Shown piece after piece: positions 45,661 through 53,836 of a stretch of 64,000 nt of DNA. This stretch comes from Actinomycetota bacterium (lineage in GTDB: Bacteria > Actinomycetota > Actinomycetes > Nanopelagicales > Nanopelagicaceae). The notes beneath the pieces are model-generated. The model was not told the DNA's origin and searched no databases. It saw only the letters and a list, made by a program, of their open reading frames with translations. The stretch covers positions 1 through 64,000 of the forward strand of contig CANFRP010000004.1 in NCBI GenBank assembly GCA_947449535.1. Direction: 5' to 3'. The position numbers were made by a program, and so were the translations under genes. Positions within the stretch are counted from its first letter, which is position 1, and each line of letters starts with the position of its first letter.

Positions 45661-47907
45661 TTAGAAGCGGGGAATTTCCACCGACGGTTTCTCATGAGAA
45701 ATATGTGCCTTCGCGGCCGCCTGGTGGTACTTCTCAATCTGAGCCAGATTTCGCTTGGACAAATAAGGGGTTCCATCCACTAACGGTCCACGAGATCCCG
45801 TCATGACAGCCGTCACATCATCTCCAGAAATCGTCTTATGGATTTCTAGCGCATGGGCCAGAGCTAAAACTTTATTTCGATTCTTTGCCAAGATTCGTTC
45901 TGCTTCGCCCAGCAATGTTCGTAAATTATCTTCAATTCGATCGCCTAGTGCTTGTCTCAGGTCGGGCGCGCCTTTCCCCTTTTCGCCTTTTCGACCGCCC
46001 GGTGCGCCTACTTCAAAGCGGCGATTGGAAGCGTGTGATGAAATTGTCGAGCCCATTCCCCAATGACCTTCCATAAAGCTAGCCACAGTTGTTGCAGATT
46101 CTAAGTCGCCAGATACGCCACTGGAATTATCGCCACCGAAGAATGCGCGCTCTCCTGCAAGGGATGCAAGTGAAACTAAAATATCGGCCTTGTACTCCGA
46201 TTTCCATCTCGTGAATTGATCATCAGGTGGAATGCTCGCCACCATTCCCAGATAATCAGATCCCTTTTCAATTGTCGCCAGATCAATTTCCATATGCTCT
46301 CGCACTAGGTAGGCCATAACTCCATGACAGGCTTCGTGAATGGCTACCGCATGACGCTCTCGCTCAATATATTCGACATCCTCAGATGGGCCAAGGTCCT
46401 TGAGTTGCTTTGCTTTAACAACATCCGTCCACGTTAGAGATGTCCGACCGTCGCGAATAGCCATGATCAAGGCCTCGTTGATGGTGTCTTTGATTGTTGC
46501 ACCAGTCGCATAAGGCGTAATGGTTGCCAACTTATCGATCTCACCCGCGCTCAATGAATGTGAAACTTTTGCTAAATATCCTTCATAAGTTCGCACTCGA
46601 CCAGCTTTGCTTGGATATCCCACTCGATACATACGATCGATTCGACCTGGACGAAGAAGTGCCTCATCTAGCGCCTCCGGCATATTCGTGGCCATCACAA
46701 CAAGAATTCGATATTTAGGTGGACTCTTTGGGCGCATGCCCAAAGTCTTTCGAACAATACGATTGAAGAAACCGCGCGGCTTCTTAAGTCCAGAAAGTTC
46801 GGTCAAGAGAGCTTGGAGAGTTCCCATTCCCCCACCGCCGCCGCCTTGCCCTCCGGCTCCTCCGACTACAAATGAATCACGCAAGATCAAGGCACGCGCT
46901 GGATCTGATAAGTAATTCCCGCCATGACACGAGGATCCAAACGCTTCGACTGATCGTGCGCTACCGGTGGAGATTCCTCGATTGCCCAAGGAATCAGCCT
47001 CATCGAAAAACACAACAACTCCACCGTAACGAAGCGAGAGCTTGCGCAACTTTCTAAACAAGGATTTCACTTTCATCACACCAACACCGAAGAACATTGC
47101 ATTAAATGCACCTGGGTCAACAAATACAAATGGTTTGCCAGTTTCACCGGCCATAGATTCAGCCATCAAAGTTTTACCAGTTCCGGGAGGGCCCCAGAGC
47201 AACAATCCGCCGGGGACATATCCGCCGTGGCTTTCAATTTTCTCTGGAGATTCCAAGAACAACAGATTTTCTCGGATCCGGTTGAGTACGTGATCTTGGC
47301 CCCAGACATCCGAGAAGCGGGTGCGAATATCATCCGGGAAATAAACATCGATACCACCGCGACTCAAAAACCAGAACATCGCGACAAATTGAATAACGAT
47401 AAATACGACGGCAAAAAGGAGCTGTCCCAGAATAGGAAGCGCGGACCAAAGCGCCTTTGGTGCGAGGAAAAGCGCCTTTATTGGAGTCTCTTTGTAAACC
47501 GCGCCAAGGATAAATGCTAAAAGAACGATGAAGAGGATTACTTTGAAAATTCGGGAAATGCGATAACGGGTCCAATCCCCTAATAGGTGAATCGCGCGAT
47601 CGACAAACGAGAAATATTTCTGCCAAACGCCATGATAGGGAGCCAGAAGCTCAGCCAACAAGAAGTGAATCTGGCGAACAAATTCAATCGCAAAGAGAAC
47701 AAGGAGCCAGCCGCGCTTACTTACTCCAGCGCTCACTCCATCGCTAAAGCTCAGTAATGGATTATCTGCAAGATCTGCCCACACAAGGACTAGGAAAGTT
47801 ATGGTGAAGAGCGAGAGAAATTTAGTGCGATCGAAAGGCGTTAAATGGATCCGAACTTTGCGTTCGTCATCCTTTATTCGACCTGAGGGCTGGAGATTTT
47901 CGCTCAT
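45661..47907 (-). CDS. FtsH/M41-like membrane AAA protease, divergent
   Basis: 748 residues. Four predicted membrane segments occupy about residues 30-190, against two in FtsH. The AAA domain has Walker A GPPGTGKT at 239-246, pore loop MFFGVG, Walker B VVFFDEADSLG, a glycine-rich insertion of roughly 45 residues after Walker B (GGAGGQGGGGGG), sensor ATN and arginine fingers in RPGRIDR. The M41 zinc protease domain has HEACH at 524-528 and the third ligand Asp601 in SGDLESAT, so all catalytic residues are intact. The C-terminal part has a basic GGRKGEKGKG patch. It overlaps the upstream lipoprotein gene by four bases. Probably degrades or extracts membrane proteins; substrates unknown. It is clearly not the canonical FtsH architecture. 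Confidence 0.87.
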   Translation of the reverse strand: MSENLQPSGRIKDDERKVRIHLTPFDRTKFLSLFTITFLVLVWADLADNPLLSFSDGVSAGVSKRGWLLVLFAIEFVRQIHFLLAELLAPYHGVWQKYFSFVDRAIHLLGDWTRYRISRIFKVILFIVLLAFILGAVYKETPIKALFLAPKALWSALPILGQLLFAVVFIVIQFVAMFWFLSRGGIDVYFPDDIRTRFSDVWGQDHVLNRIRENLLFLESPEKIESHGGYVPGGLLLWGPPGTGKTLMAESMAGETGKPFVFVDPGAFNAMFFGVGVMKVKSLFRKLRKLSLRYGGVVVFFDEADSLGNRGISTGSARSVEAFGSSCHGGNYLSDPARALILRDSFVVGGAGGQGGGGGGMGTLQALLTELSGLKKPRGFFNRIVRKTLGMRPKSPPKYRILVVMATNMPEALDEALLRPGRIDRMYRVGYPSKAGRVRTYEGYLAKVSHSLSAGEIDKLATITPYATGATIKDTINEALIMAIRDGRTSLTWTDVVKAKQLKDLGPSEDVEYIERERHAVAIHEACHGVMAYLVREHMEIDLATIEKGSDYLGMVASIPPDDQFTRWKSEYKADILVSLASLAGERAFFGGDNSSGVSGDLESATTVASFMEGHWGMGSTISSHASNRRFEVGAPGGRKGEKGKGAPDLRQALGDRIEDNLRTLLGEAERILAKNRNKVLALAHALEIHKTISGDDVTAVMTGSRGPLVDGTPYLSKRNLAQIEKYHQAAAKAHISHEKPSVEIPRF

Positions 47908-48563
47908 GGTTTACCTTTCACAGTAAAAGAAGCGGCGATCGCATCGAGAACGCCCTTTTCCTTTTGGTATTGGTCGGCGGGAGATCGAATTATCAGAAGG
48001 TAGATCGTCATTCGATCATCTGAAACAAGAGCGGTTTCATCGATCACTTGCGCAACACCATCCTTGCCGGTGTAATTAAAAACTGTTCTGATTCCGCGAG
48101 CGTTGCTCTCGACTCGTTCCTGATCATCGATGAGGGCAAAAGTAGTGGGTGCGCTGGTGGGATCGTTCAGCCAAGTAGTTATAGGGACAATAATGTCCCG
48201 CAATTGATTGTACGAAACGCTATTTGCTTCATCTGCTGAGAGAACACGAACTCGGCCTAACACCACTGGCTCTGGGGTTCCCCGCAACGAGAAAACATCA
48301 GCTGGGGTTATTTTTCCGGTAAGTGAATACGCCTCTTGCCAGAGGACTTCTGTTCCTGTACCCGATCCATTATTGGCTTCGGCTTCTTTAGCGTTAAGTG
48401 CGTTTTGAGATATTTTCTTCCAACCATTGGGAAGAGTAAAGAAAGTTGATTCCTTTTTACTCCCGGCATATATCTTTGATTGAGCGCAGCTGGTGAGGCC
48501 CATACTGGAGAGAAGGAGAACGAGAACCAACGCTGTTCGCGTCGCAATTCTCCGTCGATTCAT
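47904..48563 (-). CDS. Lipoprotein of unknown function
   Basis: 219 residues. A basic N terminus, hydrophobic stretch (ALVLVLLLSSMG) and lipobox LTSC with Cys26 mark a lipoprotein exported by Sec and anchored outside the membrane. The mature part has no motif that I recognise; it contains FFTLPNGWKKIS and, towards the end, beta-rich YNYTGKDG-like and DDRMTIYLLIIRSPADQYQ segments. Its stop overlaps the start of the AAA/M41 protease (ATGA), which suggests joint function on opposite membrane faces; that is inference. Confidence 0.83.
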   Translation of the reverse strand: MNRRRIATRTALVLVLLLSSMGLTSCAQSKIYAGSKKESTFFTLPNGWKKISQNALNAKEAEANNGSGTGTEVLWQEAYSLTGKITPADVFSLRGTPEPVVLGRVRVLSADEANSVSYNQLRDIIVPITTWLNDPTSAPTTFALIDDQERVESNARGIRTVFNYTGKDGVAQVIDETALVSDDRMTIYLLIIRSPADQYQKEKGVLDAIAASFTVKGKP

Positions 48564-48578
48564 CTGCGGAATTCTGCC

Positions 48579-50339
48579 TTATTTTGCGGGAGTTGTCTCC
48601 GCTACGAAGTCGACGCCTGCTTCTTTCCGCTGCGGCGCTGTAATTGGCGTTGGGGCTCCGGTGAGCGGATCGCCACCACTCGCAGTCTTAGGGAAAGCAA
48701 TAACTTCACGGATGGATTCCGCACCGGTAAGTAGCGCGCATAAACGATCTAATCCCAGAGCGATTCCACCATGTGGAGGTGGACCGTAGTTGAAAGCCTC
48801 GAGGAGGAATCCAAACTTGCTCTCGGCCTCTGCTTGAGAGAGACCGATGGTCTTAAATACCCGAGCTTGCATGGCTCGATCATGAATTCGAATTGATCCA
48901 CCACCGATCTCATTGCCATTGAGAACAATGTCGTAGGCATACGCAAGAGCGGAAGCCGGATCGGAATCAAAGGAAGCTGCAAATTCCGGCTTTGGACCGG
49001 TGAATGGGTGGTGCACAGCCGTCCATCCGCTATCTGGATTGGCACTGTCAATCTGTTCAAACATAGGTGCATCAACCACCCACAAGAACTCCCATTTACT
49101 TGAATCAATGAGATTGCAACGTTTTCCAATTTCTAACCGAACTGCTCCAAGGAGATTGAGTGATGAAATGCGATCTCCGGCAGCAAAAAAGATTGCATCT
49201 CCGCGGCTTGCGCCAACAAAAGCTGCGATCTCTGCGCTCTCTTTTTCCGAAAGATTCTTCGCCACAGGTCCAGCAAGAGTTCCATCTTCTTGAACCAAGA
49301 TATATGCCAAACCTTTAGCCCCGCGCGCTTTCGCCCAATCTTGCCAAGCATCTAGTTCGCGACGAGCAGAACTCGCACCCCCTGGCATAACCACGGCGCC
49401 GGTATAGGCGGATTGAAATACTCGAAAAGTCGTATCTTTGAAAAATTCCGTGACATCAACTAGCTCGTTAGCAAAGCGAAGATCTGGCTTATCTGATCCA
49501 TATCGGCGCATTGCTTCCCAATAAGTCATCCGGGGAATCGGCAACGGTATCTGGTAATTAACTACCTTCTTAAATACTCGAACCAGAATCTTCTCGGCAA
49601 CCTTAAGGACATCTTCTTGATCAACAAAGGACATTTCTATATCGAGTTGGGTGAACTCTGGCTGGCGATCTGCCCGGAAATCTTCATCGCGAAAACATCG
49701 TGCAATTTGGTAATAACGCTCCATGCCAGCCACCATCAGAAGCTGTTTGAAAAGTTGCGGAGATTGCGGCAGGGCGTACCACGACCCGGGTTGAAGTCTT
49801 ACTGGTACCAAGAAATCACGCGCACCTTCTGGGGTTGAGCGAGTCAGATATGGAGTTTCGATCTCTAGAAAATCTTCATCATCCATAACGCTGCGAATCT
49901 CTGAAGTAACTTTAGATCGCAAACGCAGATTCTTTGCCGGACCTTCTCGTCGAAGATCCAGATATCGATATTTCAGTCGAATTTCTTCGCTGATATTTGA
50001 GAGATCGCCGCTGTCAACAGGGAAAGGTAATGGTGCGGCTTCGCTGAGAACGGTTAGTGATTCACAATCAATTTCAATCTCGCCAGTCGGAATATTCGAG
50101 TTCGCGTTGCCATCAGGGCGAATCCCCACTGTGCCAGTCATGAGAATGCACCATTCAGCGCGAAGTGAGCCCGCCACGCTTTCATCATGGATTACCACTT
50201 GGACCGCACCGCTTGAATCCCGAAGGTCAATAAAGGCGACTCCGCCATGATCGCGACGACGTGCTACCCAGCCAGCTAAAGTAACTATTGTGCCAGCGTC
50301 ACTAGCGCGCAACTCGCCTGCATTGTGTGTACGTAACAT
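48579..50339 (-). CDS. aspS: Aspartyl-tRNA synthetase
   Basis: 586 residues, bacterial type. N-terminal OB-fold anticodon domain ([26 protein letters not shown]), catalytic core with [43 protein letters not shown], the GAD insertion domain, and class II motif 3 near GIALGLDRL. Whether it also charges tRNA-Asn (with GatCAB) cannot be told from sequence. Start ATG 50339 rather than the preceding TTG. Confidence 0.97.
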   Translation of the reverse strand: MLRTHNAGELRASDAGTIVTLAGWVARRRDHGGVAFIDLRDSSGAVQVVIHDESVAGSLRAEWCILMTGTVGIRPDGNANSNIPTGEIEIDCESLTVLSEAAPLPFPVDSGDLSNISEEIRLKYRYLDLRREGPAKNLRLRSKVTSEIRSVMDDEDFLEIETPYLTRSTPEGARDFLVPVRLQPGSWYALPQSPQLFKQLLMVAGMERYYQIARCFRDEDFRADRQPEFTQLDIEMSFVDQEDVLKVAEKILVRVFKKVVNYQIPLPIPRMTYWEAMRRYGSDKPDLRFANELVDVTEFFKDTTFRVFQSAYTGAVVMPGGASSARRELDAWQDWAKARGAKGLAYILVQEDGTLAGPVAKNLSEKESAEIAAFVGASRGDAIFFAAGDRISSLNLLGAVRLEIGKRCNLIDSSKWEFLWVVDAPMFEQIDSANPDSGWTAVHHPFTGPKPEFAASFDSDPASALAYAYDIVLNGNEIGGGSIRIHDRAMQARVFKTIGLSQAEAESKFGFLLEAFNYGPPPHGGIALGLDRLCALLTGAESIREVIAFPKTASGGDPLTGAPTPITAPQRKEAGVDFVAETTPAK

Positions 50340-50378
50340 CAAATCCCGTTTCTCATCTTAATTAGGCAAACTGATTAT

Positions 50379-51632
50379 CTAAAACTCGTTGTGCAAGGCC
50401 GCTAGTCTAATTGATCGCGATTCACCCGTTGACATATTTTTGAGCATCGCTTCTCCGGAGTTCAGTTCATCACTGCCGATAACCATGCTAAATCGGGCCC
50501 CGCTCTTATCTGCCGCCTTCATCGATCCCTTGAGAGCGCGATCTCCGTATGCCATATCAGCACGTATTCCGTGATTACGGAGCGAATTGAGGAGATTGGC
50601 CACGTAGGATTTTGTCTCCTCCGACATTGCGATCAGAAAAAGATCTAAGGAATAAGCCTCGGAAATTTTCGTGGAGATGGAATTTTCTGCCGCACAGGCA
50701 AGTAGTACTCGGTCCACGCCAATGCCAAAGCCAATTCCGGAATGATCGGCTCCGCCTAACTGTGCCATCAAGCCGTCATATCGACCGCCACCACCGATAC
50801 CAGATTGCGCGCCTAGGCCATCGTGAACAAATTCAAAAGTAGTACCGGTGTAGTAATCCAAACCGCGGACCATTCGTGGATTTACGATGAAAGCAATCCC
50901 GAAGGAGGTGAGCAAACTTTGTACTCGTTCAAAATGATCTTTACTTGCCTGGTTTAAGAAATCTATCAGTAGCGGGGCTTTCGCCATTTTTAACCGAACC
51001 TCATCGCGCTTATCATCGAATAATCGAAGTGGATTTAGCGCGGCGCGAGCCATGGTCGCCTCATCAAAATCTAAAGTCGCAATAAATTTAACAAGTTCAA
51101 CTTTATGTAGCGCGCGAGATGCGGCATCACCCAAAGAGGTGATTTCCAGACGATAATTTTTCAATCCCAAATTCTTAAAGCTACGATCAGCAACTGCTAT
51201 TACTTCGGCATCAATCTCAGGATCGGCGAGGCCGATTGCCTCAATACCTACTTGGTAGAACTGACGATAGCGTCCTGCTTGTGGACGTTCGGCTCTGAAA
51301 AATGCCCCGGAATACCAAACTTTAAGTGGCAACTGACCTTTATCAAGATTGTGCTCAATCACCGATCTCATAACACCGGCAGTACCTTCCGGGCGAAGAG
51401 TGATGGATCTTCCTCCGCGATCTTCAAAGGTATACATCTCTTTACTCACAACATCCGTACTTTCGCCGACACCCCGAGTGAACAAATCCGTGTCTTCAAA
51501 AGCTGGCAATTCCATCAATTGATAACCAGCGTCCTTCGCTGACTTAATTAAGGTTTCGCGAACATATTCAAATTCTTGAGATTCCGGAGGGAAAAATTCG
51601 TGAACACCTTTGGGGGCTTGAATCTTGCTCAT
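50379..51632 (-). CDS. hisS: Histidyl-tRNA synthetase
   Basis: 417 residues. PKGVHEFFPPES at the N terminus, RPEGTAGVMRSVIEH (motif 2), histidine-binding YYTGTTFEF and SGIGGGGRYDGL, then motif 3 and a C-terminal anticodon-binding domain starting near DLFLIAMSEE. GGGGGAG six to seven bases ahead of the ATG is a strong ribosome binding site, two bases past the MBL-hydrolase stop. Confidence 0.97.
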   Translation of the reverse strand: MSKIQAPKGVHEFFPPESQEFEYVRETLIKSAKDAGYQLMELPAFEDTDLFTRGVGESTDVVSKEMYTFEDRGGRSITLRPEGTAGVMRSVIEHNLDKGQLPLKVWYSGAFFRAERPQAGRYRQFYQVGIEAIGLADPEIDAEVIAVADRSFKNLGLKNYRLEITSLGDAASRALHKVELVKFIATLDFDEATMARAALNPLRLFDDKRDEVRLKMAKAPLLIDFLNQASKDHFERVQSLLTSFGIAFIVNPRMVRGLDYYTGTTFEFVHDGLGAQSGIGGGGRYDGLMAQLGGADHSGIGFGIGVDRVLLACAAENSISTKISEAYSLDLFLIAMSEETKSYVANLLNSLRNHGIRADMAYGDRALKGSMKAADKSGARFSMVIGSDELNSGEAMLKNMSTGESRSIRLAALHNEF

Positions 51633-51634
51633 TG

Positions 51635-52336
51635 TTACTCCCCCTTCACCGATGGGCTCTTAAGAAATTTATCAGTCAAATATGGATTGACCTTTCGTTC
51701 CCTGCCAATTGTAGTTTGCGGTCCATGCCCAGGAAGGACAATTAGCTCATCCGGCATGGTTAAAACTTTCTTTTCCAGCGATTTCTTCATGTCCGCTGAC
51801 GATCCAGTCGGCATATCCGTCCGACCAATGGCGCCTGCGAAGAGAACATCTCCGGAGATCAAATACTCTCCATTCACTTCAAACATGGCGCTACCTGCTG
51901 TATGGCCAGGTGCATGGTGGGCAGTGATAGAAAATCCGGCAATCGTAAAGCTTTGCAGATCAGAAAATTCAACAACTTCCTGCGGCTCGGAAAAGGTAGT
52001 GACCCCGAGTTCTGCCATGATTTGTTCGCTCATTCCACCTCGTTGAAGTACTCGAAATGGATCATGGAGACATTTGCGATCCGAGGTATGAATCATCGCT
52101 GGAATTCCATATTTATCAGAGAGAGCCTGAACTGAAAAAGTATGATCCAAATGTCCATGGGTGACTAAGGTTGCGATCGGTTTCAAATTGAATTTGTTGA
52201 GCAGATCTATAATCGGGGCCACCATATTCGGAGCTGCGATGCCAGGGTCGACTATAAAACACTCAGAATTCTTGGTTGGCGCAAATATCCAGCAATTGGT
52301 TGCAAAGTAGGGCGCCTCAATTACTTCCACAATCAT
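51635..52336 (-). CDS. Metallo-beta-lactamase-fold hydrolase (glyoxalase II-like)
   Basis: 233 residues. Metal-binding THGHLDH motif, further ligands in HHAPGHTAGS, GDVLFAGAIGRTD and a C-terminal GHGPQT histidine, as in glyoxalase II and related thioesterases. The actinobacterial relatives between hisS and rel are uncharacterised MBL hydrolases. With mycothiol made in this cell, a mycothiol thioester substrate is possible but is inference. ATG 52336 has AAGG seven bases ahead; an upstream TTG would add five residues. Confidence 0.91.
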   Translation of the reverse strand: MIVEVIEAPYFATNCWIFAPTKNSECFIVDPGIAAPNMVAPIIDLLNKFNLKPIATLVTHGHLDHTFSVQALSDKYGIPAMIHTSDRKCLHDPFRVLQRGGMSEQIMAELGVTTFSEPQEVVEFSDLQSFTIAGFSITAHHAPGHTAGSAMFEVNGEYLISGDVLFAGAIGRTDMPTGSSADMKKSLEKKVLTMPDELIVLPGHGPQTTIGRERKVNPYLTDKFLKSPSVKGE

Positions 52337-52459
52337 GATGAGGCCTTTCAAGCGAGAAATTAGGCCAATTTCCCGTGTGGGGAGATAGCGATTATCGGCC
52401 GTTGCAGGGTTCAGGGTACCTTTAACCTCCGCAAGTCCGCCTTACATAACGGAAATGTG

Positions 52460-52476
52460 GTGAGGAAAATCCTCAC
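52460..52476 (+). promoter_or_regulatory. Perfect inverted repeat upstream of the DUF349 gene
   Basis: GTGAGGA-AAA-TCCTCAC, seven perfect base pairs, 36 bases before the ATG. It lies after a possible promoter (TTTAAC, 16 bases, TACATA) and could be a leader hairpin or a repressor site. There is no T-run, so it is not a terminator. Confidence 0.5.
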
Positions 52477-52512
52477 TTCATGACGCGCAACGAAGCTCAA
52501 GAAGGAGCAGTA

Positions 52513-53835
52513 ATGGAAATCAATCCAGCAGAACTAGCGAAAGTATCTCAACCCGTAACAGCAGCATCAGCACTCATTGGTGATCCTGCCCAGTTCGGTC
52601 GCGTTGCTGAAGATGGAACGGTTTTCGTCCGCACTCCTGAAGGAGAGCGCGCTGTCGGCTCATACCCAGGCAAGACAAGTGATGAAGCGCTTACCTATTT
52701 TGTACGTAAATTTGAATCTTTGGCCTCCGAAGTAGCTCTCCTCGCTGCCCGCATTAAAAGCGGTGCCATGGTTCCCTCAGATGCCCACGAAGCGGTCGTC
52801 AAACTTCGTGAGCAAGTTAAGAATTTGAATGGCGTGGGCGATCTCGCCATGTTGGCATCCTCAGTAGAACAGATCCCCGATCTCATCGAAGCGCATCGTG
52901 CCGCGTATCAAGAACGTAAAGATGTGGAAGCGGCGGTTCGTGAGGCAAAGCGCGCTACAGCTCTTGTCGAAAAAGAAAAGTTAGTTGTAGAGGCGGAATC
53001 ACTCGCCCTCTCGGAATCATGGAAGGTCACTTCTGAGCGTCTCAAAGTTCTTTTGGAGGAATGGAAGGCTGCTCCCCGACTTGATAAGGCGACCGATGGT
53101 GAGCTCTGGAAGCGCTTCTCCTCTTCTCGCAATAAGTTCGATAAGCGTCGTCGTACCCACTTTGCTTCATTAGAAGCTACTCAGCATGAAGTTGCAGCCA
53201 AGAAGGAAGCGATCGTTGCTCAGGCGGAATCACTTGCAAACTCCCGCGAATGGCTCAATACCGCTCGCAAGTACAAGGAGTTGATGGATGCTTGGAAAGC
53301 ATCTGGCCGCGGAAAACAATCGGTAGATGCAAAGCTATGGGCTCGCTTCAAGACTGCCCAAGATACTTTCTTTACTGCAAAGAACGCGGATCTTGAGAAG
53401 CGCGGAGAATCGATGGCCGCAAATCTGGAGAAGCGTGAAGCTTTAATCATCAAATTTGAAGCTCTCTCTCCCATCAAAGATCTTCATAGCGCCAAGAAGG
53501 AATTCCGAGCGTTGATGGAGCAGTGGACCAAGATTGGAATGACAGATCGTTCAAAGCGCGCAGCCCTTGATGCTCGACTCAACAAGATTCAAGATGAACT
53601 AGATACCCTCAACGAGGAGTACTCACGTCGCACAGATCCCACAGCGATTGCTCGTGCAAATGATGTGGTTCAAGGCCTCATGGATGCAATTGCAAATTAT
53701 GAAAAGCAAGCCGAGAAGGCGGCTGCTGCTGGCGATGCCAAGAAGGCAACGGTTGCGAAGGAAGCTGCTGAAGCTCGCCGCGGTTGGTTAGCAGAAGCAC
53801 AAAAGGGTCTCTCAGATTTCGAGACCAAAAAGTAG
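52513..53835 (+). CDS. DUF349 domain-containing protein
   Basis: 440 residues, rich in Ala, Lys and Glu and largely alpha-helical or coiled coil. The DUF349 repeats are visible as W-K/R-x-x-x...LW.RF units: SWKVTSERLKVLLEEWKAAP to LWKRFSSSRNKF, REWLNTARKYKELMDAWKASG to LWARFKTAQDTFF, and LHSAKKEFRALMEQWTKIG. So there are three repeats. Relatives sit beside rel in actinobacteria; function unknown. AAGGAG five bases ahead of the ATG fixes the start. It is the only rightward gene in the right half, convergent with rel at a one-base distance. Confidence 0.88.
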   Translation: MEINPAELAKVSQPVTAASALIGDPAQFGRVAEDGTVFVRTPEGERAVGSYPGKTSDEALTYFVRKFESLASEVALLAARIKSGAMVPSDAHEAVVKLREQVKNLNGVGDLAMLASSVEQIPDLIEAHRAAYQERKDVEAAVREAKRATALVEKEKLVVEAESLALSESWKVTSERLKVLLEEWKAAPRLDKATDGELWKRFSSSRNKFDKRRRTHFASLEATQHEVAAKKEAIVAQAESLANSREWLNTARKYKELMDAWKASGRGKQSVDAKLWARFKTAQDTFFTAKNADLEKRGESMAANLEKREALIIKFEALSPIKDLHSAKKEFRALMEQWTKIGMTDRSKRAALDARLNKIQDELDTLNEEYSRRTDPTAIARANDVVQGLMDAIANYEKQAEKAAAAGDAKKATVAKEAAEARRGWLAEAQKGLSDFETKK

Positions 53836-53836
53836 A

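Noticed and set aside
52460-52476. Inverted repeat as an intrinsic terminator
   Set aside because: No T-run on either side and it lies at the 5' end of a gene, not after one.
52480-52512. In-frame ATG giving eleven extra residues on the DUF349 protein
   Set aside because: No ribosome binding site ahead of it, whereas AAGGAG sits correctly before the ATG at 52513.
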